NCBI GenBank assembly: GCA_041875495.1
Contig: CP112982.1
Location: 3,348,001 to 3,412,000, forward strand
Direction: 5' to 3'
Source of the DNA: Halomonas sp. CH40
GTDB lineage: Bacteria; Pseudomonadota; Gammaproteobacteria; Pseudomonadales; Halomonadaceae
DNA: 64,000 nucleotides
Shown here: one piece after another, positions 43,694-52,452 of the stretch
Layout: every line of letters begins with the position of its first letter
How positions within the stretch are numbered: the first letter of the stretch is position 1
The notes under the pieces: model-generated
Told to the model about the DNA's origin: nothing
Database searches by the model: none
The model's input: the letters and a program-made list of their open reading frames with translations, nothing else
Made by a program: the position numbers and the translations under genes

Positions 43694-44413
43694 TCAAACC
43701 ACCTCTGGATGATTGAGCAAGCGATCGTACTCGCGTTTGACCACCGCGTAGCATTCGCAGACGCGCGCTTCGAGCCCGGGCCGGTCGGTCACGGTGATGT
43801 GTCCACGGTTGTAGGAAATCAAGCCAGCTCTTTGCAGTTTACCCGCCGACTCGGTGACCCCTTCCCGGCGCACGCCCAGCATGTTGGCGATCAATTCCTG
43901 GGTCATGACCAGTTGGTCGCCTGGTAGGCGGTCGAGGCTGAGCAGAAGCCAGCGGCATAGCTGCTGGTCGACGCTGTGGTGGCGGTTGCATACCGCCGTC
44001 TGCGCCATTTGCGTCAACAAGGCTTGGGTATAGCGCAAGAGTAGTCGCTGCATGGGGCCAGCGCGGTAGAACTCGTTTTTGAGCAGATGGCCCTTGAGGC
44101 AGTAGGCCGTTCCTGCACTCTGAACGATCGCGCGGCTGGGGGTGGTTTCGCCGCCCATGAACAGCGATACGCCGACGACCCCTTCATGCCCCACCACGGC
44201 AATTTCCGTCGAGGCGCCATCCTCCATCACGCACAGCAGCGAGACGATAGAGTTTATCGGAAAGTAGACATGACTCATCTGCTGGCCGGACTCGCACAGC
44301 GACTGGCCTAGGGTCAGCGTTACCTCCTCAAAATGCGGTAACAGTCTTTCAAGTTCGTCTTCCGGCAGCAGGCCAAGCAGCACGTTTTGCTGTAGAAGAG
44401 TTAGCTCCAGCAT
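43694..44413 (-). CDS. Crp/Fnr family transcriptional regulator (paralogue of 34680-35399)
   Basis: A 239-residue regulator; start at 44413 (MLELTLLQQNVL), with AAGGAT upstream; an in-frame earlier ATG lacks a ribosome site. Beta roll YFPINSIVSLLCVMEDGAST and VVGVSLFMGGETTPSRAIVQ; helix-turn-helix MTQELIANMLGVRREGVTES. Nearly the same architecture and many identical stretches as the product of 34680-35399. Effector unknown. Two operator-like palindromes lie upstream (44555 and 44654). Confidence 0.88.
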   Translation of the reverse strand: MLELTLLQQNVLLGLLPEDELERLLPHFEEVTLTLGQSLCESGQQMSHVYFPINSIVSLLCVMEDGASTEIAVVGHEGVVGVSLFMGGETTPSRAIVQSAGTAYCLKGHLLKNEFYRAGPMQRLLLRYTQALLTQMAQTAVCNRHHSVDQQLCRWLLLSLDRLPGDQLVMTQELIANMLGVRREGVTESAGKLQRAGLISYNRGHITVTDRPGLEARVCECYAVVKREYDRLLNHPEVV

Positions 44414-44554
44414 TGATGATTTATCCTTGTCGCTTTGTGTCGCACAAATTCTGATCGCAATGCTCACTAGTCGTTAATGATGTCAGGTACTAAATGCGGG
44501 TATCTCAAACTCACAGCTATACACAATCCAAGTATAGAACGATATAAGGCAAAT

Positions 44555-44574
44555 TCTGTACGCTAACACACATA
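44555..44574. promoter_or_regulatory. Operator-like palindrome upstream of third Crp/Fnr gene
   Basis: TCTGTACGCTAACACACATA matches the best copy at 16 of 20 positions, including the CTAA centre. It lies about 140-160 bases before the start of the regulator gene. Confidence 0.5.
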
Positions 44575-44653
44575 AGCGTGCGTGGATCCATACGGAAACC
44601 GCTACCGGGAGCGTCAAATTAGCCTGTTGAGTGGTGCGAAAAATTAATCCCTT

Positions 44654-44673
44654 ACATGTTCGCCAACGCACAG
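44654..44673. promoter_or_regulatory. Second operator-like palindrome in the 44.4-45.1 kb gap
   Basis: CATGTTCGCCAACGCACAGT keeps the right arm (CGCACAG) of the best copy and part of the left (TGT-CG). The 686-base gap it lies in separates divergent genes and contains no other clear feature apart from the neighbouring palindromes. Confidence 0.45.
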
Positions 44674-44884
44674 TCGGCGGCGGATTTACTGACTAGTATG
44701 AACGTAAGTGTAGCAACGGAGATGCCTAAACAGGACGTTGCACTTTGCGCTGCAGGAATCGTAGCGCCACCCTCCAAAATAATCACTTTCGCCCACTGTC
44801 TCTAGTATTCGTTTATGCAAGCTAACCCTGCTCCAATTCTCAGGCCTTCCCTCGATAACTACATTGAAAACGAAAACAGTACTT

Positions 44885-44904
44885 TGTGTACGGTTGCATA
44901 CAGA
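44885..44904. promoter_or_regulatory. Operator-like palindrome upstream of the PAS-GGDEF-EAL gene
   Basis: TGTGTACGGTTGCATACAGA has TGTGTACG and CATACAGA arms around GTTG, a looser match to the best copy. It is about 200 bases before the gene start. Confidence 0.4.
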
Positions 44905-45099
44905 AACGTCGCGCTTGATGCCCTTAAGGTCACGATAAGATGTCAATATCGTCAAGGTTCACGTATCGGTTTCGGAATTTTGACGGGCACAGGCAGCGGA
45001 TAATCAGGAGAAAAGTCCATAGTAGATGCGAGCTTGCAGATGATAATAAAGCACGTCGTGTCATCAAGCGCCCCTATTGAAGGGCAGAGGAGCGTTATC

Positions 45100-46929
45100 A
45101 TGGGATCCACTAAATGCGATAGCGGCGATGCTCAGGGTGATGATGAAAGTGCTGAAAATAAGCACATTGAGGACGCGTACGCACGCCTGCGCAAGGCCGA
45201 AGCCGCCCTGGAGACCGCGACAGAATGGGCTCAGGTCACCTTGAATTCGATCGGTGACGCTGTGGTTACCACTGATCTGGAGTCGCACGTCACCTATCTG
45301 AATCGAGTGGCGGAGTCATTAACGGGCTGGGCAAGCCACGATGCCATCGGCAAGCCACTGGATCAGGTGTTGATGCTTATCAATGGCCAGACGCTGGAGA
45401 CCGCCATTAACCCGGCAAAGCGAGCCATGGAGGAGAACCGAACCGTCGGGCTGGCCATGGATTGTATGCTGATCCGCAAGGACGGCAGCCAGTTGTTGAT
45501 CGAAGATTCAGCGGCGCCCATCCACGACCGGGAATGTTTCCTTCAAGGCGCGGTGATTGTCTTTCATGATGCCTGCCATTCGCCCACTCATTCCTCCAAG
45601 CTGGCTTACCAGGCGCAGCACGATGCTCTCACCGAGCTGCCCAACCGTGTGCTGCTCTCGGAGCGCCTTTCCCGCGCGATGGGTCTGGCAAAACGCCATC
45701 ATCAGCAGGTCGGGCTGCTGTACCTGGACCTTGATGCGTTCAAAGCGATTAACGATTCACTCGGTCATGCCATCGGCGATTTTCTTCTTCAGTCGGTGGC
45801 GGAGCGCCTCAGCCAAAGTGTTCGTAATACCGATACGATATGTCGCCAAGGGGGCGATGAGTTCGTGGTGCTGCTGAGCGACATTGAAAAGCCCCAAGAC
45901 GCCGTCAGCGTGGCGGAGAAAATTCTTGTTGCGCTAGCCGAGCCTTTCCACATCTGCCATAACGAGCTGCATATTACCGCAAGCATAGGGATCAGTCTTT
46001 ACCCTGATCACGGCAGTGATGAGCCCACCTTGCTCAATAATGCCGACACGGCGATGTATCACGCCAAGAAAAAAGGTCGCAACAAGCACCAGCTGTTCAG
46101 TGCTGACATGAACGTCCAAAAGACGCAAAGCAGTCATCTGGAATCCCAACTGTACCTGGCGCTGAAGACAGACGCGCTGTTTCTCGACTTCCAACCTCGG
46201 ATAGACCTCGCCACCGGCACGATGGCGAGCGCCGAAGCGTTAATACGTTGGCACAACCCGACGCTGGGGCTCATGCAGCCTTCAGCTTTTCTGCCCGCGG
46301 CGGAAGCCCGCGGGCTGATAGTACTTATCGGTTACTGGGTACTGAGCGACGCCTGCCGCCGGTTGCAGGCGTGGCGGCGGGAAGGGGGCGATATCGTGCC
46401 CATCGCAGTGAATATGTCCGCGATGCAGCTGCGCGACAAGTCACTACCTGCCCAGGTGGCGGAGATATTGAACCAGACGGAGCTGGATGCTCATTTTCTA
46501 GAGATTGAGGTATCCGAAAGCAGCCTTGTGCACCTTCATAACGACGACTCAGTATCAACACTAGTCGAGTTGAGCCGCATGGGGATACGCATTGCCATTG
46601 ACGACTTCGGTGACGGGCGTGTCAGCCTGAAGCAGCTGCAATGTTATCCCATCAATACGGTCAACCTTGCGCCCTGTTTTGTGCATGACATGCTCAATAA
46701 CCCCGAAGACGCCGTGTTCATCAAGGCGCTGATCAATTTTGGCCAGAACCTTTCCATGCGCGTTAATGCTAAGGGCGTGGAAACTCTGGCGCAGTTGAAC
46801 CATCTTAAATCACAAGGCTGCGATGGTGCCCAGGGGTTCTGGTTGAGCAAGCCGCTGTCGGCAAACAATTTCCGCGTATTGCTCGGCCCTGATCGGCCCG
46901 ACCTGCATCGCTCCTCGTCATTATTATAG
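45100..46929 (+). CDS. PAS-GGDEF-EAL protein with intact GGDEF and degenerate EAL
   Basis: A 609-residue cytoplasmic protein; ATG at 45100 has AGGAG 7 bases upstream, better than the in-frame TTG/ATG near 45034. Domains: short coiled start, PAS (about 60-180; NSIGDAVVTTDLESHVTYLN), GGDEF (about 190-350; CRQGGDEFVVLLSDIEK intact), EAL (about 365-600). In EAL the first motif SAEALIRWHN is present, but DDFGTGYSSL reads DDFGDGRVSL, the KID of the metal site reads VNLAPC, and VAEGVE reads NAKGVE. Loss of these acidic and Lys residues predicts no phosphodiesterase activity. It is therefore probably a cyclase with an EAL used for binding or regulation. Confidence 0.9.
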   Translation: MGSTKCDSGDAQGDDESAENKHIEDAYARLRKAEAALETATEWAQVTLNSIGDAVVTTDLESHVTYLNRVAESLTGWASHDAIGKPLDQVLMLINGQTLETAINPAKRAMEENRTVGLAMDCMLIRKDGSQLLIEDSAAPIHDRECFLQGAVIVFHDACHSPTHSSKLAYQAQHDALTELPNRVLLSERLSRAMGLAKRHHQQVGLLYLDLDAFKAINDSLGHAIGDFLLQSVAERLSQSVRNTDTICRQGGDEFVVLLSDIEKPQDAVSVAEKILVALAEPFHICHNELHITASIGISLYPDHGSDEPTLLNNADTAMYHAKKKGRNKHQLFSADMNVQKTQSSHLESQLYLALKTDALFLDFQPRIDLATGTMASAEALIRWHNPTLGLMQPSAFLPAAEARGLIVLIGYWVLSDACRRLQAWRREGGDIVPIAVNMSAMQLRDKSLPAQVAEILNQTELDAHFLEIEVSESSLVHLHNDDSVSTLVELSRMGIRIAIDDFGDGRVSLKQLQCYPINTVNLAPCFVHDMLNNPEDAVFIKALINFGQNLSMRVNAKGVETLAQLNHLKSQGCDGAQGFWLSKPLSANNFRVLLGPDRPDLHRSSSLL

Positions 46930-47009
46930 GCTCGAATTGCCTCAACACCTGACTGCCTTAAGTATTTTTTCCCATCACGCCAGGTACATCAACATAGAAA
47001 ACAAACCAC

Positions 47010-47029
47010 TCTGTACGGTAGAGAACATA
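47010..47029. promoter_or_regulatory. Operator-like palindrome upstream of the GAF-EAL gene
   Basis: TCTGTACGGTAGAGAACATA shares the TCTGTACG left arm and ACATA right end with the other copies. Confidence 0.45.
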
Positions 47030-47040
47030 CATCGAGGTAA

Positions 47041-47060
47041 TTAATGCGATAGCGTACATA
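47041..47060. promoter_or_regulatory. Second operator-like palindrome upstream of the GAF-EAL gene
   Basis: TTAATGCGATAGCGTACATA, followed by GAA, keeps the TGCG-N4-CGTACA core. A related inverted repeat, GTTCT-TGAAT-AGAAC, lies at 47108-47122, closer to the gene. Confidence 0.45.
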
Positions 47061-47163
47061 GAAGCTTTGTTTACCGGCAATAAGCCGGTTCGACCAGTAA
47101 AGCTCTTGTTCTTGAATAGAACATTGGTGCCCAAGGCATCGTACACTACCTAAAGAGAGGGTC

Positions 47164-49005
47164 ATGAAACAATCCAGCGTCATCGCCGCGCCGCTCATGA
47201 ATGAAAGCCAACCCTTTAACGAGGAGGCGCGGCTGGCTGAACTTCGCACTCTCAACATCCTGGACACCCCACCAAATAAGTATTTTGATCGCTACACGAA
47301 GCTCATCGCGGAGATTTTCAACGTACCTATGGTCGCCATATCCCTGATCGACGAGAACCGTCAATGGTTCAAATCCTCTGTCGGGATAGGGGTGTCTGAA
47401 ACACCCCGCGAAAAATCGTTCTGCACCCATTTTCTTGATAGGAACGTACTCGAAGTCCCCGATACTGTGGAAAATAGCTTCTTCTGCGATCACCCCATCG
47501 TGGTGGGCAGCCCTTTTATTCGCTTTTACATGGGTATTGTCCTGCGTGGCCCCACCGGCCAGCCTTTGGGTACCCTATACATAATGGACACCCAGTCTCG
47601 CTATCTCTCACGTGAGCAGTATTCCTGGCTAGAGACATTCAGCCTTCTAGTCCAAGAATTGATCAACCACAACCATGCTGCTCCGGGCGACTCCGACGAG
47701 AAGGGTACAGAGATCAGCCATCACGATAAGGTCACTGGCCTCCCCGACACGAAGCTGTTCAGCAATACTCTCAAACACCTGATTCACCTGTCGCAAGAGG
47801 AAGAAAAGCATCTCGCCATCTTGCACCTACGCCTTAATAAGGTCGACGAGATCAAACAGGTCCATGGACAACCTACCTGCAACGCCTTCCTGCGCTGCTT
47901 CGCTGATCGTTTGATCGCCGACGACACTAAGGTGCTAGCCGCCGGCCACTTGAGTCAAAGCCAGTTTGGTGCAGTGATACACCTGTCATCGTTGTACAAC
48001 CTTTTTGACGTGATCACTCCCATCGCCAATAAGTTGACTAGCTCCATGGAGCTGGAAGAGATGATGATTCGGCCCGATATCGATATCGGTATCAGCTTGT
48101 CTCCGCTGGATGGTCAGACGCCTAACGACTTGATGGAAAGGGCAAGAACCTCTATGGATGGCCCGAAATCCCATGCAGGAATGTATATTTTCAGTCACGA
48201 GGTAGAGAAAACGGCGCTGCGCCGACACACCATCGCGCAACATCTAGAAGTTGCACTCCACAATAAGGAACTGATCAAGCATTATCAGCCTTTGATAACC
48301 GTCGACGGTAGCCGTATCGTGGGTTTTGAGGCGCTGGCACGCTGGCATAATCCTGAACTTGGCCACGTGAGCCCCGCGGACTTCGTACCTATTGCCGAGC
48401 AAGACCCTCGGTTGTCACGTCAATTGACGGAATGGTCGCTCACGATGGTCTGTGGGGAAGTGCCCAAATGGCCTTTCCGGCCCGGTGATCCGTCCCTGAG
48501 GATCGCTGTCAACATTCCTCCCGGTCAGTTCCATGAACCCGGGTTCGTTGATCGCGTACTGGGTACCCTGGAGGAGCATCACCTGGCCCCCGAGCGTCTG
48601 ACACTGGAGCTCACCGAGGAGAGCATCCTGGCCAACGTCGACAAGTCTATTCAGGCCATGTGTGAGTTCCGCAGCCATGGCATCACCATTGCTCTGGATG
48701 ACTTCGGTACCGGCTATTCGTCACTGAGTAAGCTCAAGGACTTGCCGCTCGACATTCTCAAGATCGACAAGAGCTTCATCGATAACATTACCCATGATGC
48801 GCGCGCTGCCAATCTTGTCGGTGGTATCATCCACATTGCCCATGGCTTGGGTTTGAAGGTCGTTGCCGAAGGGGTCGAACACGAGCAACAGCGCGCCATA
48901 TTGCAGGCCTTCGGGTGCGATGTGGTTCAAGGTTACTTATTCAGCCGGCCAGTGCTGCCCGATGGCGCCGTAGAGTTACTTAAAAACTGGCCACACGCGT
49001 CATAA
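47164..49005 (+). CDS. GAF-GGDEF(degenerate)-EAL cyclic di-GMP phosphodiesterase
   Basis: A 613-residue protein. An N-terminal GAF sensor (residues about 20-165; EARLAELRTLNILDTPPNKY, CTHFLDRNVLEVPD) precedes a GGDEF-like domain in which the signature is replaced by SQSQFGAVIHL, so it should not make c-di-GMP. The EAL domain (about 355-610) is complete: GFEALARWHN, NIPPGQFHEP, LELTEESIL, IALDDFGTGYSSL, DILKIDKSFID and VVAEGVEHEQQ. It is thus a probable phosphodiesterase. It lies 234 bases after a protein with the reverse pattern (active GGDEF, dead EAL), with operator-like palindromes between. GGTCATG context has AGAGAGGG as ribosome site. Confidence 0.92.
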   Translation: MKQSSVIAAPLMNESQPFNEEARLAELRTLNILDTPPNKYFDRYTKLIAEIFNVPMVAISLIDENRQWFKSSVGIGVSETPREKSFCTHFLDRNVLEVPDTVENSFFCDHPIVVGSPFIRFYMGIVLRGPTGQPLGTLYIMDTQSRYLSREQYSWLETFSLLVQELINHNHAAPGDSDEKGTEISHHDKVTGLPDTKLFSNTLKHLIHLSQEEEKHLAILHLRLNKVDEIKQVHGQPTCNAFLRCFADRLIADDTKVLAAGHLSQSQFGAVIHLSSLYNLFDVITPIANKLTSSMELEEMMIRPDIDIGISLSPLDGQTPNDLMERARTSMDGPKSHAGMYIFSHEVEKTALRRHTIAQHLEVALHNKELIKHYQPLITVDGSRIVGFEALARWHNPELGHVSPADFVPIAEQDPRLSRQLTEWSLTMVCGEVPKWPFRPGDPSLRIAVNIPPGQFHEPGFVDRVLGTLEEHHLAPERLTLELTEESILANVDKSIQAMCEFRSHGITIALDDFGTGYSSLSKLKDLPLDILKIDKSFIDNITHDARAANLVGGIIHIAHGLGLKVVAEGVEHEQQRAILQAFGCDVVQGYLFSRPVLPDGAVELLKNWPHAS

Positions 49006-49048
49006 GGGCGCCAAGGGCTGATGGCATCGTTCGGTGTCTGAAGAGGGC

Positions 49049-49273
49049 TTAGCAGTAGCAAATTGATGGTTTATCCCAAGCTAACAACCCAGCCTCCCAT
49101 AGCATTCTGAACAGGACCTGCCGCAATTTATCGCGTGTTGAAGCGCTGGCGTTATCCAGTTCATCGTGCCATTCCGATTGACGGTTATGACGGTTATAGA
49201 AAGCACCGAAATCCTCAAAACTGAGGCTCAGTTTCATCGCGACAAACCGTTCGTGTAGCACTTCCACCGCAAA
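49049..49273 (-). pseudogene. 3' remnant of a BrxA-like (DUF1819, BREX) gene
   Basis: On the minus strand the last 74 codons of an open frame read like the C-terminus of BrxA: FAVEVLHERFVAMKLSLSFE, FYNRHNRQSEWHDELDNASA, STRDKLRQVLFRMLWEAGLL. The WHDEL and STRxKLRQVLFRMLxEAGLL phrases are the part I recognise from the DUF1819 family of BREX phage-defence loci. The similarity stops where the tRNA-derived sequence begins at 49272. No other brx gene is nearby, so this is a relic. Confidence 0.6.
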
Positions 49274-49312
49274 AGCAGGGTTCGAGCCTGAGACCCTCGG
49301 CTTCGGGGGCCG
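49272..49312 (-). other. tRNA-Arg 3'-fragment, probable attachment site (left)
   Basis: GCAGGGTTCGAGCCTGAGAC followed by CCTCGGCTTCGGGGGCCG matches, with a few differences, the T-arm, variable region and anticodon arm of the tRNA-Arg fragment at 61463-61512, in the same orientation. The acceptor stem is missing and no intact tRNA adjoins. It looks like a decayed att site left by integration into a tRNA-Arg gene. Confidence 0.7.
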
Positions 49313-49439
49313 TTTCCAATCAGCTGCGCAGCGCAAAGACACTGGTGGAGAAGCGACGCAAAAACTTAAAAAAACACAACATAACAGCCAGTTACAGCCA
49401 ATATGATATGCGTGACATGTTTTTTGGGCACACCGCTTA

Positions 49440-49536
49440 ACACCGATACATCTACGTTTTGATCCGCCAGGCTGGCACAAGCGTGATTTTCAGATGTCCC
49501 TTTTTTGGACATTTTTGACCCTCGGCCATTCAGCAC
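49440..49536. repeat. Att-flanking sequence shared with 61628-61727
   Basis: ACACCGATACATCTACG...CTGGCACAAGCGTGATTTT...TTTTTGACCCTCGGCCATTCAGC aligns with ACACCGATTAATATACG...GTGGCACATAGCGTGACTTT...TTATGACCTTTGGCCATTGAGC. Each lies about 115-130 bases beyond a tRNA-Arg fragment. This suggests two related elements end with the same type of terminus. Confidence 0.65.
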
Positions 49537-49664
49537 AACGCCGTCTGGATTATCCAACAGATGGATAAAGAGCCTTCTTCATTCCCTCAATTCAGCGGCA
49601 TGTTAGACTGGCTACCATCGCATCATTCGTTGTTTTTCTCTGCCCTGCATTCCGGGAGGCCTGT

Positions 49665-51245
49665 ATGCCAGTCACGCACCGTCAGACACTACCCATTGGC
49701 ATCCAGTCCTTCGAAAAGTTACGCAAGGGCCATTATTACTACGTTGATAAAACGCCCTTGATTCACCACATCGCAGAAACGGGCGGTTATTACTTCCTTT
49801 CCCGTCCTCGCCGGTTTGGTAAAAGCCTGCTGCTGGATACCCTTGGCTGCCTGTTCGAAGGCCGAGAGGCACTGTTTGAAGGGCTTTATATCCACGACAA
49901 ATGGAACTGGCAAACCCACTGCCCAGTGGTACGCATCAGCTTCTCTAATGGCGTGGTTAACAGCCGCGAAGACCTGGACGCGAACATTCGTTTTCAACTG
50001 CAGCAGCAGCGCAACCGTCTAGGGATTGATTCCGCACCACCAGAAAGGATAGCTGACGATTTTGCCAGCCTGCTTGAAAGTACTCACCGTGCCCATGACC
50101 AACGCGTTACCGTACTCATCGACGAATACGACAAGCCGATTCTGGATAACCTGCTCAACCCTGAGCTGGCCCGCGAACTGCGCGAGGGGCTGAAAAATCT
50201 CTACAGCGTGCTCAAGGACGCCGACCCGCACCTGCATTTCGTGCTGCTGACGGGCGTCTCCAAATTCAGCAAGGTCAGCCTGTTTTCAGGGCTTAACAAC
50301 CTTAGGGATATTACCCTTTCTCCCGACTATGCCGCCATTTGCGGTTATACCGATCACGATATCGATACGGTGTTTGCACCAGAGCTCCCCGGCCTTGACC
50401 GCGAAGAGATCCGCCGCTGGTATAACGGCTACCGTTGGGGAGGGCAAGACGTCTCGAGTGTTTACAACCCTTTTGATGTACTTCTATTGCTCGAAGAGCG
50501 CGAATTCGGCCCTTACTGGTTTGAAAGCGCCACGCCCACATTTCTGGTTAACCTGCTAAAGGAGCGCGGTGTCTTTACGCCGCAGCTCAGCAAACTTCAG
50601 GCCAAGGCACAGCTGCTGGGGCGATTTGATGTAGAGGATATTGCCACCGAAGCACTGCTGTTCCAGACCGGCTATATCACTATCAAGGATGTACAGGAAC
50701 CGATGGTGGGCTATCGGCTCTATTCACTGGGCTTCCCCAACCGAGAAGTGGAAAGCAGCCTGAACGAGTTTCTACTCCCCGTTTTGGGTCTGAAGGATAG
50801 CGACGCACAGACCTATCAGCTAGCGCTGTTCAAGGTACTGCATGAACATGACATCAATGCACTAGAAGCGCACCTGAAAGCCCTCTTCGCTGGCCTTCCC
50901 CATGACTGGTATCGCAACAACCCGATTGCCCAATACGAAGGCCATTATGCCAGCGTTTTCTACAGTCATTTTGCTGCCCTGGGGGTAGGCGTCACTGTCG
51001 AAGATGCCAGCAGCCACGGTAAGGTCGATATGAGTGTCGACTTCGGTGGCCAACTCTATATGTTTGAATTCAAAGTGGTCGAGCAGGAACCTCAGGGCAA
51101 GGCGCTGGAGCAGATCAAAGCCAAAGGCTATGCCGATAAATACCGTGCCAGTGGCAAGCCGATTCACTTGGTGGGTGTGGAGTTTTCCAATTTAGAGCGC
51201 CAGATCGTGGCGTTTGAGGTGGAGACGCTGACACCTTTATTGTGA
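49665..51245 (+). CDS. AAA-ATPase-like protein with PD-(D/E)XK nuclease domain (DUF1703 type)
   Basis: A 526-residue protein; GGGAGG precedes the ATG. The N-terminal AAA-ATPase-like domain starts with PIGIQSFEKLRKGHYYYVDK. Its P-loop is SRPRRFGKSLLLDTL and its Walker B LIDEYDKPILDNL. The C-terminal nuclease domain has KVDMSVDFGGQLYMFEFKVV, giving the D and ExK residues. Proteins of this family are widespread, multicopy and of uncertain role, often treated as mobile or as toxin/defence-related. Two short relics of the family lie left of the island, so it has moved or duplicated locally. Confidence 0.88.
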   Translation: MPVTHRQTLPIGIQSFEKLRKGHYYYVDKTPLIHHIAETGGYYFLSRPRRFGKSLLLDTLGCLFEGREALFEGLYIHDKWNWQTHCPVVRISFSNGVVNSREDLDANIRFQLQQQRNRLGIDSAPPERIADDFASLLESTHRAHDQRVTVLIDEYDKPILDNLLNPELARELREGLKNLYSVLKDADPHLHFVLLTGVSKFSKVSLFSGLNNLRDITLSPDYAAICGYTDHDIDTVFAPELPGLDREEIRRWYNGYRWGGQDVSSVYNPFDVLLLLEEREFGPYWFESATPTFLVNLLKERGVFTPQLSKLQAKAQLLGRFDVEDIATEALLFQTGYITIKDVQEPMVGYRLYSLGFPNREVESSLNEFLLPVLGLKDSDAQTYQLALFKVLHEHDINALEAHLKALFAGLPHDWYRNNPIAQYEGHYASVFYSHFAALGVGVTVEDASSHGKVDMSVDFGGQLYMFEFKVVEQEPQGKALEQIKAKGYADKYRASGKPIHLVGVEFSNLERQIVAFEVETLTPLL

Positions 51246-51266
51246 TGCAGTAAAGCTTACAACGGC

Positions 51267-52279
51267 TCAGCGCTTGAACATATCATCCAGGCGATTGGCG
51301 AACAGCACGTCACGCATCCAGCCTTTTAGCTGGTCATGATCGGCTTGCAATAGCTGTGCTTCTACCCAGTCAGGCACCTCACCAAACTTGAAGGCGAGCT
51401 GAGTGCGTACCACCTCACGCGCTTCAGCCAAGCGCCCTTTCTGAATGCCAAATCGCTCGCCTTCCTGCCGTCCTTCTTGACGCCCTTCCAGGCGTTCTTT
51501 CTTGACCAGATTTTCTATAAATTCTCTGCCAACATGTCTTTGTCCTCCATCAGGCTGTCGAGCCGATCCAGATTGACCTCCGCGCCCAGCCGGTACAGGT
51601 GCCGCTTGAGCCAGCGGGTGATAATCCGGTCGATGCGTTCCTTATTGGTGTCAGCCTGAATAATGGCGACGACCCGATCTACTGCGTTCTGTAGGGCTTC
51701 CCAGCTTTCTCCGGCGTTTTCCACACCGAATACACCACTCAGGGGCGTCTGGCGCAAGCCCAATTCTTCATTAGTATAGCGCCCTTCATCAACCAGAAAA
51801 TAGCGTAGACGCGGTTGATAGACCTGCAGGAAAGCCGGCGGTTCCGGCTGCACCATCTCGTAAATATCCAGCGGGGCTGTCCAGGGTTTTGAGCCATTGT
51901 ACAGCACCACCGGAAACACCGGCGGAAGCCCTTGGCTGGGCGTAACGGCCTTTTGTTTGAGCAGGTCGCTGTAGAAGCAGGCGACGTAGTGCATCAGCCG
52001 AATCGGCATGCTGCGCTCAACCGAGGATTGAAACTCCAACAGAATATACAGGAACACCCGCTGCGTAATACCTTGCCAGGTGATTTCCACCGACCATACC
52101 ACGTCTTCGATTTTTTCCTCGAACAGCGGCGTGATGTAGTGGCCGTTTCTTTTCTCAAGCGTGGTGAAGTCCATTAACCCGGCAATCTCGGGCGGGGCGA
52201 ACCCTTCGATCAATTGCTGAACGAACTCGGGGTGGCTGAACAGCTCCTTGTACCCCGTATCATGATGCTGAGTGGCCAT
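51267..52279 (-). pseudogene. Rpn family recombination-promoting nuclease/putative transposase, frameshifted
   Basis: The first frame (52279 to 51515) encodes 254 residues of a PD-(D/E)XK Rpn nuclease: HHDTGYKELFSHPEFVQQLI, then YILLEFQSSVERSMPIRLMH with the catalytic ExQ. It ends at a stop after DKDMLAENL. From there a second frame continues in the family pattern, IENLVKKERLEGRQEGRQEG to the stop at 51267. Adding one T to the run AATTTA (near 51516) restores a single reading frame of about 337 residues. So it is a frameshifted gene, a sequencing error or a frame-switch site. Rpn C-terminal parts can be made separately in E. coli, so the second frame may still be expressed. Confidence 0.85.
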
Positions 52280-52452
52280 AACGCGTCCCTGTTAATGCTA
52301 TAGAAGCAGAGTAGCATGACGAGCGATGGTCAGCAGCGCATTCCAGAGGCAGGGCAAACGCATGAAAGATTTCACCCAGCCAATATCGTCGCTAAATAGC
52401 TTTCATCCAGTGCTGCCTTTTTCTGCTTTCGGCGTATACCACCTTTAAAACT

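Noticed and set aside
49274..49480. N-terminal half of the 143-codon frame as a protein
   Set aside because: It crosses the tRNA-derived sequence and has Cys-rich, unnatural composition; only the C-terminal 74 codons resemble a protein family.
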